DNA of 64,000 bases from Gambelia wislizenii (Eukaryota > Chordata > Lepidosauria > Squamata > Crotaphytidae), in NCBI GenBank assembly GCA_030847615.1, contig JAUMIR010000004.1, positions 88,123,501 to 88,187,500 of the forward strand, given 5' to 3'. Under the pieces are notes generated by a model. The model had not been told where the DNA came from. It was given only the letters and a program-made list of their open reading frames with translations, and did no database searches. Both the position numbers and the translations under genes were made by a program. How positions within the stretch are numbered: position 1 is the first letter of the stretch; each line of letters starts with the position of its first letter. This document shows, one piece after another, positions 12,061-23,241 of this stretch.

Positions 12061-12678
12061 CCTGGTGCTAGAGCCTTTGCACCGGTTCCAAGTGGCTTTT
12101 TTCCTTGTTTATTATGAAGCTCTTCTCTCCTCTTTGTCAAAAGCAGCCTCATTCTCCTCCCAGAGAGAGGAAATGGCCTGAAGAGACTTCTTTCCTGTTT
12201 TGTACAGTGGTGCCGAAGCTTGCCCAGAGGAGGGAAGATCCACCTCATGGTAAACATCCATTCTGCCCTGAGGCACATCCAAAAAATGGCATTTGCGTGC
12301 TCCCTAAGAGAGGCCTGTGTCAGAGTCAGAGAGGGAAGAAGCAGAGGTCCCACCCCTGTCATCTGGCATGAAAGGAATGCAGAGCAGGAAGAAGTGGAGG
12401 ACACCTCCAAAGCCTCGGGCATTTCCGCAGCCATGTGGTCCAACCCGGGAACTGGGTCCCCAGCACGTGGCTCAGCCAGGCTGAAAGGGCCAGCTAGCCG
12501 TGCAGCAGAGCCTCCAGAGAGGACTGAGAGGGCCCTCTCTTACACAGGGCCAGCTGAATTCCCTGCTCCGAGCCCTCTTCTAGGCCAGCCATCTCCTTAA
12601 AGTAGAAAAGCAGAGCAACAGCATCGCTGGAGCCAAAAGCCCTAACCGATCATCAGCAAGGCAGGACAGAACCTGAGA
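12061..12678 (-). pseudogene. DIRS 5' region, probable gag relic
   Basis: A minus-strand frame of 156 codons (11973-12443) spans this area. I see no diagnostic gag motif. The call rests on position between the right terminal repeat and the pol relic. The junction with pol near 12060 looks like an internal deletion that removed the RT palm. Confidence 0.45.
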
Positions 12679-12800
12679 GGTTGGGCTGCTCTCCTCCTCG
12701 AGGTGGTGGGTGGTATTATTTAATTGGTTAATTGGTCCTGCCTGTCAAGCAGCTTTGGAGCAGCCAACCAGAGTCAAGGAGTGCCTCCCCACTCTGCTGG
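12679..12800 (-). repeat. DIRS right inverted terminal repeat and end
   Basis: GGTTGGGCTGCTCTCCTCCT onward is the reverse complement of the left repeat. The terminal CCTCCCCACTCTGCTGG is copied inverted in the internal complementary region, which places the outer boundary at about 12800-12804. Confidence 0.9.
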
Positions 12801-12804
12801 AAAA

Positions 12805-13989
12805 CAGTACAGTTTTGACAGTACCGTTTTAAAAAAATTAAGAAAGCACACAGTCTCTAGTACTTCCAGGTGCTTGACTGCAAGCCCTGCACCGGCGCAC
12901 ATCCAACCAATCAAATGAAGAGTGCATCACCCTCAGTACTTTACAAGAAATCACACTGGTGTTCAAACAAGCAGGAATGCACATTTCCAGTGGAACATTT
13001 TTTTAAAAAAATACGGGAAAAGCCACAAAGGCTTTTCCCACCAAGTATTTGGAATTTCGGGCCCCTCTCCTTCACAATACGTCCAATCACCATGGGATCC
13101 CATGGGGACAAAAGGTATTCTCCTTACATTCTATGAGGGGTTTTTTCACCATCTAGACAGCCTCTGAGACAAAGACAATAAAATACTATATATACAAAAC
13201 CTTCAACATCCCACAAGCCACCACAGCCACCTCAGGCACAACTCAGCAGCTTAATCCAGCAAATTAAAGAAGAAGGTCTTCAACCCCTTCCAGGTCTTCT
13301 ACCCCACCCCCACCCCAGCCAGAGGACCAAAGGAAGACCATTCTACAGATGCAGAGCCAGATCTTGAAAGGCTTGCAGCTTTGACAGAACCACGTGCATC
13401 AATGGAACAACAATCCTTTGCCCACAGATCTGGGCTGGTCCTCCAACAGGGCTGGTTCAACTACTTCAGTTGTCCAAACTTCTGACCTTGTCAAAGAATA
13501 ATCTTAATAGATCTGTTTGTGCAACAGCATCCTCTACTGGAATGTGGAAGGTCCTAAGCTTCTGAAGTTGGATGGAGATTTTTGGTATATGTTTAACATC
13601 CTGGCACGATTAGGGTGGTGAAGGTGCTTCTCACTTGCATGACAGTAGTTGCCCCTCCACGTCTGCTGCAGTGTTATCACCTCATCCATTATCAGCCATT
13701 GTTCATGTCTCACCAGCAAGCCTTGAACCAGCCCCCTGTTCGCTTCCTGATTCAATGATGCTGCTGGGATTGGGTCCCTAATTAGGAAGATATTTCAAAG
13801 TCAAAATGGGAGAATCTGTTAAGTAGAGCCACTTCTCCCTGACAGTGACACGCCATGTCAAGGAAAAGGAATAAAAGGGAAGGGTTGCAATTCCGGAGCT
13901 TCCATGAGTCCTAATATAAAGTTCTCTGCTTTAAAGCCAGGGAAGATGGCCTAGTTATTGTGTTGAAAGGCTTTGGAATGAAACTGCAG
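12805..13989. other. Intergenic, possible decayed LINE 3' UTR
   Basis: No gene recognised. 13190-13500 (AAAGAAGAAGGTCTTCAACC, AGACCATTCTACAGATGCAG) resembles the 3' part of an L2-type LINE on the minus strand, heavily diverged. Short frames carry no motif. Confidence 0.4.
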
Positions 13990-14300
13990 AGCTACACTCA
14001 AATCTTTCAAATAAACCCTGCTTCATTTTGGCAGGTCCAGCAAGGCAGAGGCACTGATTGCACACAGAAGGGCAGTTCTCTTTATCTTGGAGGGAGACCT
14101 GCCTATTTTTAAACATTAGCTCCCAATCCTCAGTCCAGCCCTTTGTCTCCCTTGCCTTCGGAAGGACAGATCAAACGCCAGGCCCTCACCATTGTTTCTC
14201 TCCCAGCGAGAAGATGCAGAGCTGTAATCTTCCCACAAAGCTACATGCTTCAAAGGAATCAAAAGTGCTTATTAAAAGTCCTGGGAAACTAATTTAATAA
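13990..14300. other. Candidate conserved non-coding block
   Basis: Non-repetitive sequence around AGACCTGCCTATTTTTAAACA and TGCTTATTAAAAGTCC, followed by CTAATTTAATAAC. No exon is visible. It is listed because it lacks transposon features and has the composition of other enhancer-like blocks here. Confidence 0.25.
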
Positions 14301-15774
14301 CATCCCGAAGGGCTGGAAAAATCAGCACCAGAGGCTCAAAATACAGCCAGGGGTGAGGGACTTATTTTATCTAGCCACAGATGCACAACAGCCTCCTGTG
14401 CTCAAGAGGGAGCATCTTCCATCTCTACAAGGGATGAATCTACATTTGTTTTTGTCGCTTTAAATTATTATTTCTCCTGTACTTCGCTGATTGATCTCTC
14501 TTTGCAAGGACACATACTAAAATTCACAGCTATCTCAGGTCCCCATCACACTACATGAGCTCTAACGAACTAATCAGCAAGACCAGTTGCCTCCAAAAAC
14601 TTTTCTTATTAAGACCAAGTTGCAATTTTGTGCATCTCTTTGGGTCTTACTAGTAAGAGCCCTACCACAGGCAAGGGTTCCACATCCATGAGATACCCAT
14701 TTGAGGAGATAACATCGCCTTTTGTGGGGCTGATGGGCAGAAAGGTAATAAGCGAAAGCACAGGACAGTTGATATATTGCTGGCACATTAAGGATGAATA
14801 ATGGACATTGCCTTTACAATTAAAATTGATGCCTAAAGTAATTTGTTTTTCCACATGCTTCTATTAAACAAAATGACACTACTGGCTAACTAGTTTCCAT
14901 ATGCCCAGAACTTGGAGAAGATTCCTTTTGCACTACAGCTCCCAGAATCCCCCAACTAGCATGCCATTTCAGTGGTCAGAAAAGTAACTCTTCCCAACTT
15001 ATATCCAATATGTCACGTGGAGGATGCGTCTTGATAAGAAGATGATTCAAACCTTTCAGTATGTTTAACTATGGCAAAATCTACCACCAGAATCCAAGGT
15101 GGCCCAGGGTAGAACAGTATCTGCAGGACACCATGGTTAATGCATATGAAATCACACTATCAACTTTTAACAGGGCTTAACAGGAGGAAAAGTGCAAAAT
15201 GAAACATCTCATGCATGCTGCCACATATGGCACTCTCTGCTCTGCCATGGTCCTTGCTGATGCTATTCTCCAGGTAGCACTCTCTTGTATGAGCACGGCA
15301 GCTGCAACACAAACCCAACAAGAACATCCAACAAGTGAAACAGAGGGAGTGATCAATTTGACAGAAATGAAGAGAGACACACTCAGGGAAGGCAAATGTA
15401 AAAAACAAACAAAAGATGAACAAGAACTTATGAGAATGGCCAACATTTCACTACTGGGCTTCTGTACTATTAATTGTTCAATTGAAATGGGACTTTCAAC
15501 AGGCCTTAAGTTGTCAAACTGCAGCTGCCAGCTTTTCCTCCACTACATACCCTTTTAAATATACAGTACAGGAGTTTATACATTATATTTGCCTGAGTAA
15601 GAAAGAACATTTGTGACCAAAAGCTGTGCCTGATGACACCATCAGCTTAGTATTCTCAGAAGCGCACTGAGGACATTCTTCATCATCTGTGAGACAAGAC
15701 CACTCAGATTTCACTCTAAAGATCTGGTAACTGCCACCCACCCTAAGTCTTCCCAACCAGGAGGAACAAAGTGT
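14301..15774. other. Intergenic, no gene seen
   Basis: 14930-14985 carries CACTACAGCTCCCAGAATCC, half of a palindromic hAT-type MITE. A plus frame of 119 codons at 15199-15558 has no recognisable domain. Nothing else is recognisable. Confidence 0.45.
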
Positions 15775-15975
15775 TGCTGTGTGCCTTCAAGTTGTTTCCG
15801 ACCTATGGCAACCCTAAGGAAACCCTATCACAGGGTTTTCTTGGCAAGTTGTTCAGAGGTTTGCCATTACCTTCCTCTAAGGCTGAGAGAGTGTGACTTG
15901 CCCAAGGTCAACCAGTGGGTTTTCATGTCTGAGCCAGGATTCAAACCCTATTCTACCTGTTCATAAATCCAATAA
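15775..15975 (-). mobile_element. tRNA-derived SINE with MIR-like core, truncated
   Basis: GTGTGCCTTCAAGTTGTTTCC, GGTTTGCCATTACCTTCCTC and GTGTGACTTGCCCAAGGTCA, then GGATTCAAACCC, in minus orientation. The middle block matches the central part of MIR/CORE-SINEs (ACTTGCCCAAGGTCA). The family recurs at about 42943, 43150, 52606 and 55740. This copy stops just past box B, so the promoter head is missing. Confidence 0.75.
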
Positions 15976-16069
15976 ATCTATCAATATATAATCCTTCAAC
16001 TCCCTGGAATCAGCTAATGTACACCTGTGCATGGGTAAAAATGTACCTTTCTAACCCATAGTGTGTGCA

Positions 16070-16110
16070 TCTCTCTCTCTCTCTCCTCTGTGTGTGTGTG
16101 TGTGTGTGTG
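16070..16110. repeat. (CT)n-(TG)n microsatellite
   Basis: A CT run of about 8 units and a TG run of about 11 units are joined by CTCC. Confidence 0.9.
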
Positions 16111-16407
16111 CCTGCAAGTCACCTATTGACTTACCATCCTCTATATAGACACTGCATATGCCTACAGCTGGGTAAGACAGAGGACTTGGTAAGATCTGAA
16201 CGACTCAGGTACAAAAAAAATGTGTTGGAAATAGGAGTACTCAAGGGCTCAAGAACTCCTTCTACCTCCTATCTTTGACAAGTTTGACATTCAAATTGAC
16301 AAAACTGTAATTGCTGTTAACCATGCTTAGTGTTTAGGTATCAAAAACAGCTTCTAATTATGGTTTCAACCTTTGTTTTAAAAGTTAACAACCAGGTATG
16401 CCAGGTT

Positions 16408-16710
16408 AGATAAGAACATCACAAGAGCCATGTTGGTTAAGACAGAGGGCTTACCTAGTCTAGCATTCTGTCCACATAGTGGCCAATAAAGTTGCCAATA
16501 GGAAGTCTGCCAGAAGGATGTGTGCAAGAGCACCTTCTATCTTGCATTCTACAGCAGCTGATATACACAACCATATTTTTCTGATACTGAAGGAGATACA
16601 CAACCATCCCTATTAGTAGCGATTGATGGCCCTGACCATGAATTTAATCTTTTTTGAAAGCCATCACCACATACTGTGGAAGTGAATTTCACAGCTTAAC
16701 AACACTGAAG
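16408..16710 (-). mobile_element. CR1/L3-type LINE 3' fragment
   Basis: TAAGAACATCACAAGAGCCA, TAGTCTAGCATTCTGTCCAC, then GCCATCACCACATACTGTGG and GTGAATTTCACAGCTTAAC. This word order is a common reptile CR1-group 3' UTR read on the minus strand. It is heavily diverged and has no coding part. Confidence 0.6.
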
Positions 16711-16809
16711 CATAAAACACACAAACTAGAGAAGTGAGGTGGTAAGTTGGGGGCGGAGGAGAAGACCATGGCACACTTGAATCTTCTTACCAGTCTAACA
16801 AGCAAAGTA

Positions 16810-16955
16810 TATAGCAGGAAGGAAGCTGGTGGTCTTTTGGACATTACTGGACTTTGGCTCCCATCATTCCTGACCATTGGCCATGTTGGCTAGGCTGATG
16901 GGTGTTGCAATCTAGTGACTGTGGAAGATTACAGTTTCCCCACTCCTGGTATATA
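16810..16955. mobile_element. Palindromic hAT-type MITE, degraded
   Basis: GGTCTTTTGGACATTACTGG, CTGACCATTGGCCATGTTGGC and CTGATGGGTGTTGCAATCTAG follow the symmetric layout (a central GGCCATG block flanked by GAC/GTT arms) of the better-preserved copy at 61300-61435. Ends and target duplication cannot be fixed. Confidence 0.5.
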
Positions 16956-17042
16956 AAATAACCCAGGGCCAAATACCTAATGGCAAAGCAAAGGTTTATA
17001 TAGAAGAAAAGGGAGCACAAATTGACTTTTAACAATATATGT

Positions 17043-17307
17043 GTCTATTCCCCCACTCCATCTGTGGGGGTATGTTCTGGACTTACTATTTAGAAGTGAA
17101 ACCGTGGATAATAGCAAACCCTATTAAAGTAAAGGACTTCTGGTACAAACATACTATGGAGTTGCATTGGAGGACCTGGTGATTCTTAGAGAGGACACCT
17201 CTCTAGGCATTTTCCAGCATGACTCTATGGTATGTGTCCCTATTTTTTCAGCCATGGCTACCTGAAACTGTGACTCTTGGGTCTGCAGATACAGGGTGGG
17301 GGACCTG
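17043..17307. mobile_element. TIR MITE, second TA family
   Basis: Internal text (GTTGCATTGGAGGACCTGGT, TTCCAGCATGACTCTATGGT, CCCTATTTTTTCAGCCATGG) matches, in reverse complement, the copy inside the old CR1 at 39278-39536. The right end reads GGGTGGGGGACCTG. The left end is too decayed to confirm its flanking TA. There is no transposase. Confidence 0.65.
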
Positions 17308-18482
17308 TCATCACAAACAAAGCATGCTATTGTAGCTAAAATGATACTTGTAAACAACATTCTAGCCATCAAGAGCAAAATTTTCATGAACTGTAAGACA
17401 ACTCAAAAAGAGGATGATCTTTAAATAGGAAGCTTTTGTTTCTTGATCACAAAACAACACACACACCCCCCACACACTTCCATTCTAATTTTAACAGGAT
17501 CCACCAATTTATCACACTGTTATCTCTCAAGGACAAACCATATCCTTAAAAAAAGAAAGTACAGCTCCATATCAAGAGTTACCCTCCACAACGAATCACC
17601 AGCTTGCATCATTCACAAAAAACATGCCATACGGACTGATCATGTGAAGAATCTCTGCACAATCACTTTACTACATGATAGCCACTGATGATGATGTGGG
17701 CTTGCTGACAAGGGGAATCCCATCCATAGAGTAAATTACCAACACAGGCTACATCTTCCATGTGGAATGCTGTTACACAAAAGCATTTTTCACCAGTGCT
17801 CAGGTAGGGGGCCACAAAGTCTGATTTCACAGATCAGGTGGTTTGAAAATCTTTGAAAACTTTTGGTCTCCATTTCAAATAGGGCATCTAACACATATAG
17901 ATTTGACCCAATTGAGTTAGGAGAGGAGATACAGGAAGCAGTGTGGGTTGTGCAGGATCCAGAGGTTTCTAGCTGTGTCTTAGCTGCCAAGAATGCCTGT
18001 ACTGAACAGTATCATGATCAAATAGTTAGGAGTGAAAGATTCACATTCATATGCTAAAGTAAAACTACAAGGATGGGGTGGGGGTGGGTAGGAGACTCAT
18101 CCTTTATTTCTATGGAACTTTCTGTTATTTTGCCTCATGGTCTCTTACATCCACAGAAACTCTGCAGAGAGTCTCGGATATCCTTGATTTCAGGCATAAA
18201 ATAAATGTACATTCAAACACATAATTGAAAATATATCTCAATGAGGATATATTCCTATTTTCAGTGGAATATACATTAGAATGCACATCCCCATATTCTT
18301 AAACTTTTACTAGATTGAGCCAGAGTTTACGCCCAAAGCTGTCAATAATTATATCCCACCCTGAAGAAAAAAGTCAGATGAAAGCATAAATTGCCTGCAC
18401 TAGTAAAACTACAACTCTCTTGCAAGAAATCAAATCTCTTGGTTACCACACCATCCCTACAAGATTACCTCATTCTTGAAGT
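17308..18482. other. Intergenic, no gene seen
   Basis: Mostly unique AT-rich DNA with short CACACA runs near 17456-17476. Short frames show no domain. Confidence 0.45.
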
Positions 18483-18830
18483 TCAGTTTATTATTTATTT
18501 ATTTATTTATTTATTTAAGATAGTCTTATATCTCCCAGCCAAAAAGGGCTTTGGAAACAATGAACATATAAAAACAATCAAAACAGTACAAAGATAAAAA
18601 CATTTCTAAAACACACTAAACTACTCTTTTAAAAATCTTTAAAACAATCTAAAAACAATATTAAAATACAATTTTTAAAATAGTTGATAAAGTGCAATTT
18701 CAGATTAAAGGTTATGCAGAACAGCACTGTTTAGGCTGCCTGGCAGAAGCTTAAAAGAGATGGAGCCAACCTAACTTCCAGTCCAACCCCCTGACAGACC
18801 AGATAACAGCAGTATTTAAATCCTGACAAC
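18483..18830 (-). mobile_element. L2-type LINE 3' end
   Basis: A (TTTA)n tail at 18486-18518 is followed by 'TATCTCCCAGCCAAAAAGGGC' and a run of AAAACAATC/AAAATAC-type sequence. This is the mirror of the plus-strand A element's 3' end (GCTGGGAGAAAGGAAGAATA, then AAAT repeats) near 27330-27384. Only the untranslated end is recognisable. Confidence 0.6.
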
Positions 18831-19089
18831 CCCCATTTCTATGAAGATTGTACTGGTTTGTGGCTAACAACCTGTTCAGTTAACCACATATAAATACAAC
18901 AATTATGGCAATTTCAGAGGACAATTTCATACACATTTAATAGGCCTTTTTTTAAATTGCTGAGTTCAAGATTTTCTGGCCTATGAAGTACCCAAGAAAA
19001 CTAAGGCCACAAAGAAGCCTTTTCTGGAAAGTGGAGGAAACAACTCTTTTTCTGAAAACATGTAGCTCTCTTCCACATGGTGAGGGTTA

Positions 19090-20219
19090 AAACAATGCCA
19101 ACCTGGCTTGCATTGTGTACTGGCTGGATGAAGCCAGGAGTGGGGAGGATTAATCTCTTCCAGCTTTATCCACCTGGGTTTTCCATGGAGCAGCATGCAA
19201 GGCCTGAAAGGTGGGGAGGGAGAGTTACAGTGGTCTATCAGGATTTCATCTCCCTCACCAGATGCCACATCCCACAGTCTGTTGGGTTCAAATGTGTGTA
19301 CTTAAAGGTGGGTAACCAGGACAGAATAGGGATTCTGTTGGTGTACCACCAATCCCACTGCTCAGCAGTCTTCCTACTTGATCTGGTTGAGCTGGTCTTG
19401 GCAGTAGTGTTGGAGTACCCTCAGCTAGAGCCTCTGTCAGGAGCAGCTCAGGATTTCATGTCCTCCGTGATGACCATGGCTCTGTCCTAAGTAGTGTCTG
19501 GTGCCACCCATGCTGTAGGACGCACTCTGGACCTAGTTTTCTATGTGAGGCAGGATGATGGTGATCTGAGTGTGGAGGAACTTTCTAAAGTTCCATTGTC
19601 ATGGACAGATCACTACCTGGTGGGTTTTAGACTCATTGGAGCTCCGAGCCTCAGCAGCGGTGGGGGGAATGATTAAGATAGTCTACCCCAGGAAGCTTAT
19701 GGATCCAGATGGATTCCTCATGGCTCTTGGGGATCTTCCTGTTGCTTTAGCAGGTGATCCTGTTGAAGCCTTGGCTGATCTCTGGAACAGGGAAACAATT
19801 GTGGAAAAAATTGTGTTCTTGGAACAGGAACACAATTGCTCCTAAGTGTCCTCTCTCATGGAGTGGAGCCAAGAGAACATCCTGGATCACCAGAGAGCTG
19901 GAGGTAATGAAATGAGTAAGATTGAGACTAGAAAGACAATGGCGGAAGACTCAGAGCGAGTCTGACCAAACACAGGCTAGAGCTCATTGGAAAATCTATG
20001 TCATGGCAGAAGTGGCAGTGAAGAAATCCTTCTTCACTGCCACTATTGCATCTGCACAGTGACATCCCACGGAGCTGTCTCGAGTGGTATGGGGCCTTTT
20101 ATACTTTGCCTCACAAGAGCAGATATTTAAAGCACTCAGCAGCTCATTGTTGAGGGTTTGCACAGCACTTTGCAGATAAAATCACTCAGATCTACTCTGG
20201 CTTGGTCTGAGGGAATGTA
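19090..20219 (+). mobile_element. L2-type LINE A, first third (endonuclease)
   Basis: A 5'-truncated plus-strand LINE. Frames at 19077-19490 and 19494-19676 give an endonuclease relic: VTVVYQDFISLTRCHIPQS, DRIGILLVYHQ, then GRTLDLVFYV and the LSWTDHYLVGFRL motif, whose Asp-His belongs to the AP-endonuclease active site. A stop (19488-19490) lies between them. The block ends at a TA where a foldback transposon begins and resumes at 22087. Its parts at 22087-22989 and 26482-27384 complete one dead LINE of about 2.9 kb. The clade call (L2 within the CR1 group) is from motif style only. Confidence 0.8.
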
Positions 20220-22086
20220 CCGTATATTCCGGCGTATAAGATGACTGGGCGTATAAGACCAACCCCCCAATTTCCAGCCAAAAATCTAGGCTTAGGCATA
20301 TATCCGCCAGATAAGACCACCACCACCCCGCAATCTGGCTGGCTGGGGGAGCCTTGCCAGCTGATATCCTCTTTGTTTCCCAACTCATGAGGATTTCCTC
20401 GTGAGTTCGGAAAGCGAACAGGATCAGCTGGCAGGGCAACATTCGCCCCTCTCTTCAACCTTCCAGTCAAACTGGACTCGAAGGTGGAGGAAAGGGGTGA
20501 AAATGCCCAGTTTGCCTCAGCAGCCCCCTTCCCTCCGTCTTGGCTCTTCCAAAGGGGACCAATGCGGGGGAAGCGGGGGCGGCCGCGGCAAACCTCTAGA
20601 TTCGCCCCCTCTCCCCACCTTCAAGGAAGGTGGGGAGAAGGGGCGAACATGCCCTGTTTGGCTCCATAGGGAGGATGCCGGGCCGTGGAGCCAAACCCCG
20701 GGATTCGCCCTCTCTCCCCACTGTCAAGGGAGAGGGAGCGAATCTAGGGATTTAACTCCACAGCCCCGATCCCTCCTTCTGGGCTCCCTCCTCCTGCGAT
20801 CCCCAACCCACAGGAGGCTGCCCAGCCTCCTGGTGGGTTGGGGAATGTGGGATGGCCAGCTGGCTGGGGGGGTGGAGGGAGGGGGCTTTGGGGAGGATGG
20901 AAGGATGGTTGGAGGGAGGGGGCTTCACAGCCACCCACCCCCTCCCCGAAGTCGCAATCTCCAGCCGGATTGCGGCTTTGGGGAGGGGGGTGGCTGGAGG
21001 GAGGATGCTGGAGGGAGGGGGCTTTGGGGAGGGTGGAAGGGTGGTTGGAGGGAGGGGGCTTCGCAGCCACCCACCCGCTCCCCGAAGCCATGATCGTGAG
21101 CGGAATCACGGCTTTGAGGAGGGGGAGTGGCTGGAGGGAGGGGGCTTTGGGGAGGGGGCTTTGGGGAGGGTGAAAGGGTGGTTGGAGGGAGGGGGCTTCG
21201 CAGCCACCCACCCCCTCCCCGAAACCACGATCGCGCGCGGGATCGCGGCTTTGGGGAGGGGGGTGGCTGGAGGGAGGGGTTTTTGGGGAGGGTGGAGGGG
21301 AGGTTCGCAGCCACCCCCCCTCCCCTAAGCCGCGATCTCCAGCCGGATCACGGCTTTGAGGAGGGGGTTGGATGGACGGAGGGTGCTGGAGGGAGAGTGG
21401 ATGGGTGGCTGGGGGGAGGGGGTTGCGCAGCCACCCCCCTCTCCAAAGCCGCAATTCCAGTGGGATCGCGGCTTTGGGGAAGGGGGGATGGGCGGAGGGT
21501 GGACAGGTGGCTGGGGGGAGGAGGCTTCGCAGCCACCCCCCTCTCCAAAGCCGCGATTCCAGTGGGATCGTAGCTTTGGGGAGCGGGGGTGGCTGGAGGG
21601 AGGGTGGATGGGTGGCTGGGGGGAGGGGCCGAATCCCAGGGTTTGGCTCCATGGCCCCGCATCCTCCTCCTGGGCCTCCTTCGGATGGGAGCCCAGAAGG
21701 AGGGATCAGGGTCGCGGAGCAAAACGGGGCATTTTCGCCCTTTTCCTCCACCTTCAAGCAAGGTGGGGGGAAAGGGCGAATCTAGCGGTTTGCCTCGGCC
21801 GCTGCAGAGGCGATCAAGTGGTGGCCGTGGCAAACCGCAACGTTCACCCCCCTCCTCTGTCTCCATTGCTCCCCAAAGGGGGAGACGGCAGAGGAGGGGG
21901 CGAATGAACTGGAAAAGCACTTTGCTTCACCCCCCTGCCCCATCTCCTGCCTCTTCCCTCCGTTTGCGAAGAGGCAGGAGATAGGCAGGCAGGTGAAGCA
22001 AAGTATATCTGGCGTATAAGACGACTGTCGATTTTGGAGGGCACTTTTGAGTGCTCAAAAGTCGTCTTATACGCCGGAATATACGG
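20220..22086. mobile_element. GC-rich TA-flanked foldback DNA transposon
   Basis: Ends are inverted repeats beginning CCGTATATTCCGGCGTATAA, identical for at least 22 bases, flanked by TA on both sides (20218-20219 and 22087-22088). GCGTATAAGAC-type motifs repeat subterminally near 20248, 20306 and 22013. The outer arms contain partly complementary GC-rich blocks, and the centre is a tandem array of small hairpins. No transposase is encoded. Open frames of up to 337 codons on both strands are Pro/Gly-rich artefacts of G/C runs. Such 'CGTATAAGAC' termini recur in vertebrate genomes, but I cannot name the superfamily with confidence. Removing it restores the flanking LINE sequence. Confidence 0.85.
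20860..21625. repeat. Tandem array of hairpin units inside the foldback element
   Basis: Six copies of a palindromic core (CCCCGAAGCCGCGATC ... GATCGCGGCTTTGGGG, variants) start near 20941, 21077, 21214, 21320, 21438 and 21541. They are separated by G-rich GGTGGCTGGAGGGAGGGGG spacers, giving a period of about 100-138 bp. The G tracts on one strand could form G-quadruplexes. Confidence 0.85.
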
Positions 22087-22989
22087 TAATCTTGGCCCCT
22101 GCTTGTCCATTGTTATTTCAATTTGTGCAACCTGAGGATGTGGACAGGATCCTTGAAGAGGTGAGAGTCACCACGTGCATCCTGGAAACCATGGCCTTCC
22201 TTGCTGTTAGGAAAGCAGCCTGAAGGGAACTAGCAGATTGGGTAAGGGGAGCAAGGCAGGTTTCCATCTTGTCTAAAAGAAGCTGTGGTGAGGCTATTAT
22301 TGAAAAAATCCTCCCTAGACCTCACCATGCTGGAGAACTAGCAGCCAGTCTTCTATATCCCTTTTTTTAGGCAAGGTATTGGATCATGTGGTAGCCTCCC
22401 AGCTCCAGGAGTTCCTTGATGAAATGGATTATCTAGATCCATTTCAATCTGGCTTCAGACCTGGCTATAGGACAGAGACAGCTTTGGTCACCGAATGACC
22501 TACACAGGGAACTAGACAGGGGTAGCATGTCCCCGTTGGTTCTGCTGGACCTCTCAGCAGCTTTCAATGCCATTGAACATGGTAACCTTCTGGGTCACCT
22601 TTCTGGGATGGGGCTCAGGGGCACTGTTTTACAGTGGCTTTGGTCTTTCTTAGAGGAGTGGACTCAGACAGTGGTGCTGGAGGATGCCTGTTCGACACCC
22701 TAGCCAGTATCCTGTGGTGTCCTTCAGGGCTCAGTTCTGTCCCTCATGCTGTTTAATATTTACATGAAACTGCTAGGAGAGGTCATCTGGAGTTTTGAGG
22801 CTCAGTGTCATCAGTATGCGTTGATGCTGATGACACACAACTCTATCCTTTCTGTCCGATTTCAAGAAAGTTGTCTCTGTACTAAACCAGTGTCTGCTGT
22901 CAGTAATGGACTGGATGAAGGTGAACACACTGAAACTTAATCCAGACATGGCAGAGGTGCTCCTGGTCAGTTGGAAGAAAGATCAGGGA
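22087..22989 (+). mobile_element. L2-type LINE A, second third (RT)
   Basis: This continues the element cut at 20219. RT blocks can be read across several frames: FRPGYRTETALVT-like near 22450, LDLSAAFNAIEHGNLLGHL near 22548, and MLFNIYMKLLGEVIWSFEAQ at 22746. Where a YADD box is expected (about 22820) the sequence is shifted and broken. Many stops and frameshifts are present. It ends at AGGGA (22985-22989), where LINE B was inserted. Confidence 0.8.
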
Positions 22990-23241
22990 ATAATAATAAT
23001 AATAATAATAATAATATTTTTACCCTGCTCCTCTGTTAAAAACAATCGGAGCGGCTTACAACAATTAAAATACAAAAGCAGATTAAAATCCCTAAACACC
23101 ACCCACCTCCACCCTCTCCCATAAAAGGATATTAAACCAGTATAACATTTAAAAAACAGCTAATCTAAAATCACATTAATTTTTTTTTTTAATCGATAAC
23201 CAGCAAGAGTAAAAGAGGCCAGGAGATCCTGAGGCCGGGAT

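Larger units (their letters stand above)
9573..12804 (-). mobile_element. DIRS1-like tyrosine-recombinase retrotransposon
   Basis: This 3.2-kb minus-strand element has the DIRS layout. Inverted terminal repeats lie at about 9628-9731 and 12679-12790. Inside are relics of gag-like sequence, the end of the RT domain, RNase H and a phage-integrase-type recombinase. Near the recombinase end an internal complementary region (9803-9902) fuses copies of both element termini. DIRS elements replicate by reverse transcription and integrate through a circle using a tyrosine recombinase, so no target duplication is expected. The copy is defective: the RT finger/palm region is missing near 12060 and frameshifts break the rest. 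It is about 3.2 kb, against roughly 5-6 kb for full-length DIRS elements. Confidence 0.88.

Noticed and set aside
12105..12600. Plus-strand frames of 88 and 126 codons inside the DIRS region
   Set aside because: Antisense to the element's own coding direction and without motifs.
20744..21757. 337-codon minus-strand open frame and overlapping plus-strand frames of up to 230 codons
   Set aside because: They lie in the G/C-rich hairpin array of the foldback element, are open in several frames on both strands, and read as low-complexity Pro/Gly/Ser runs.
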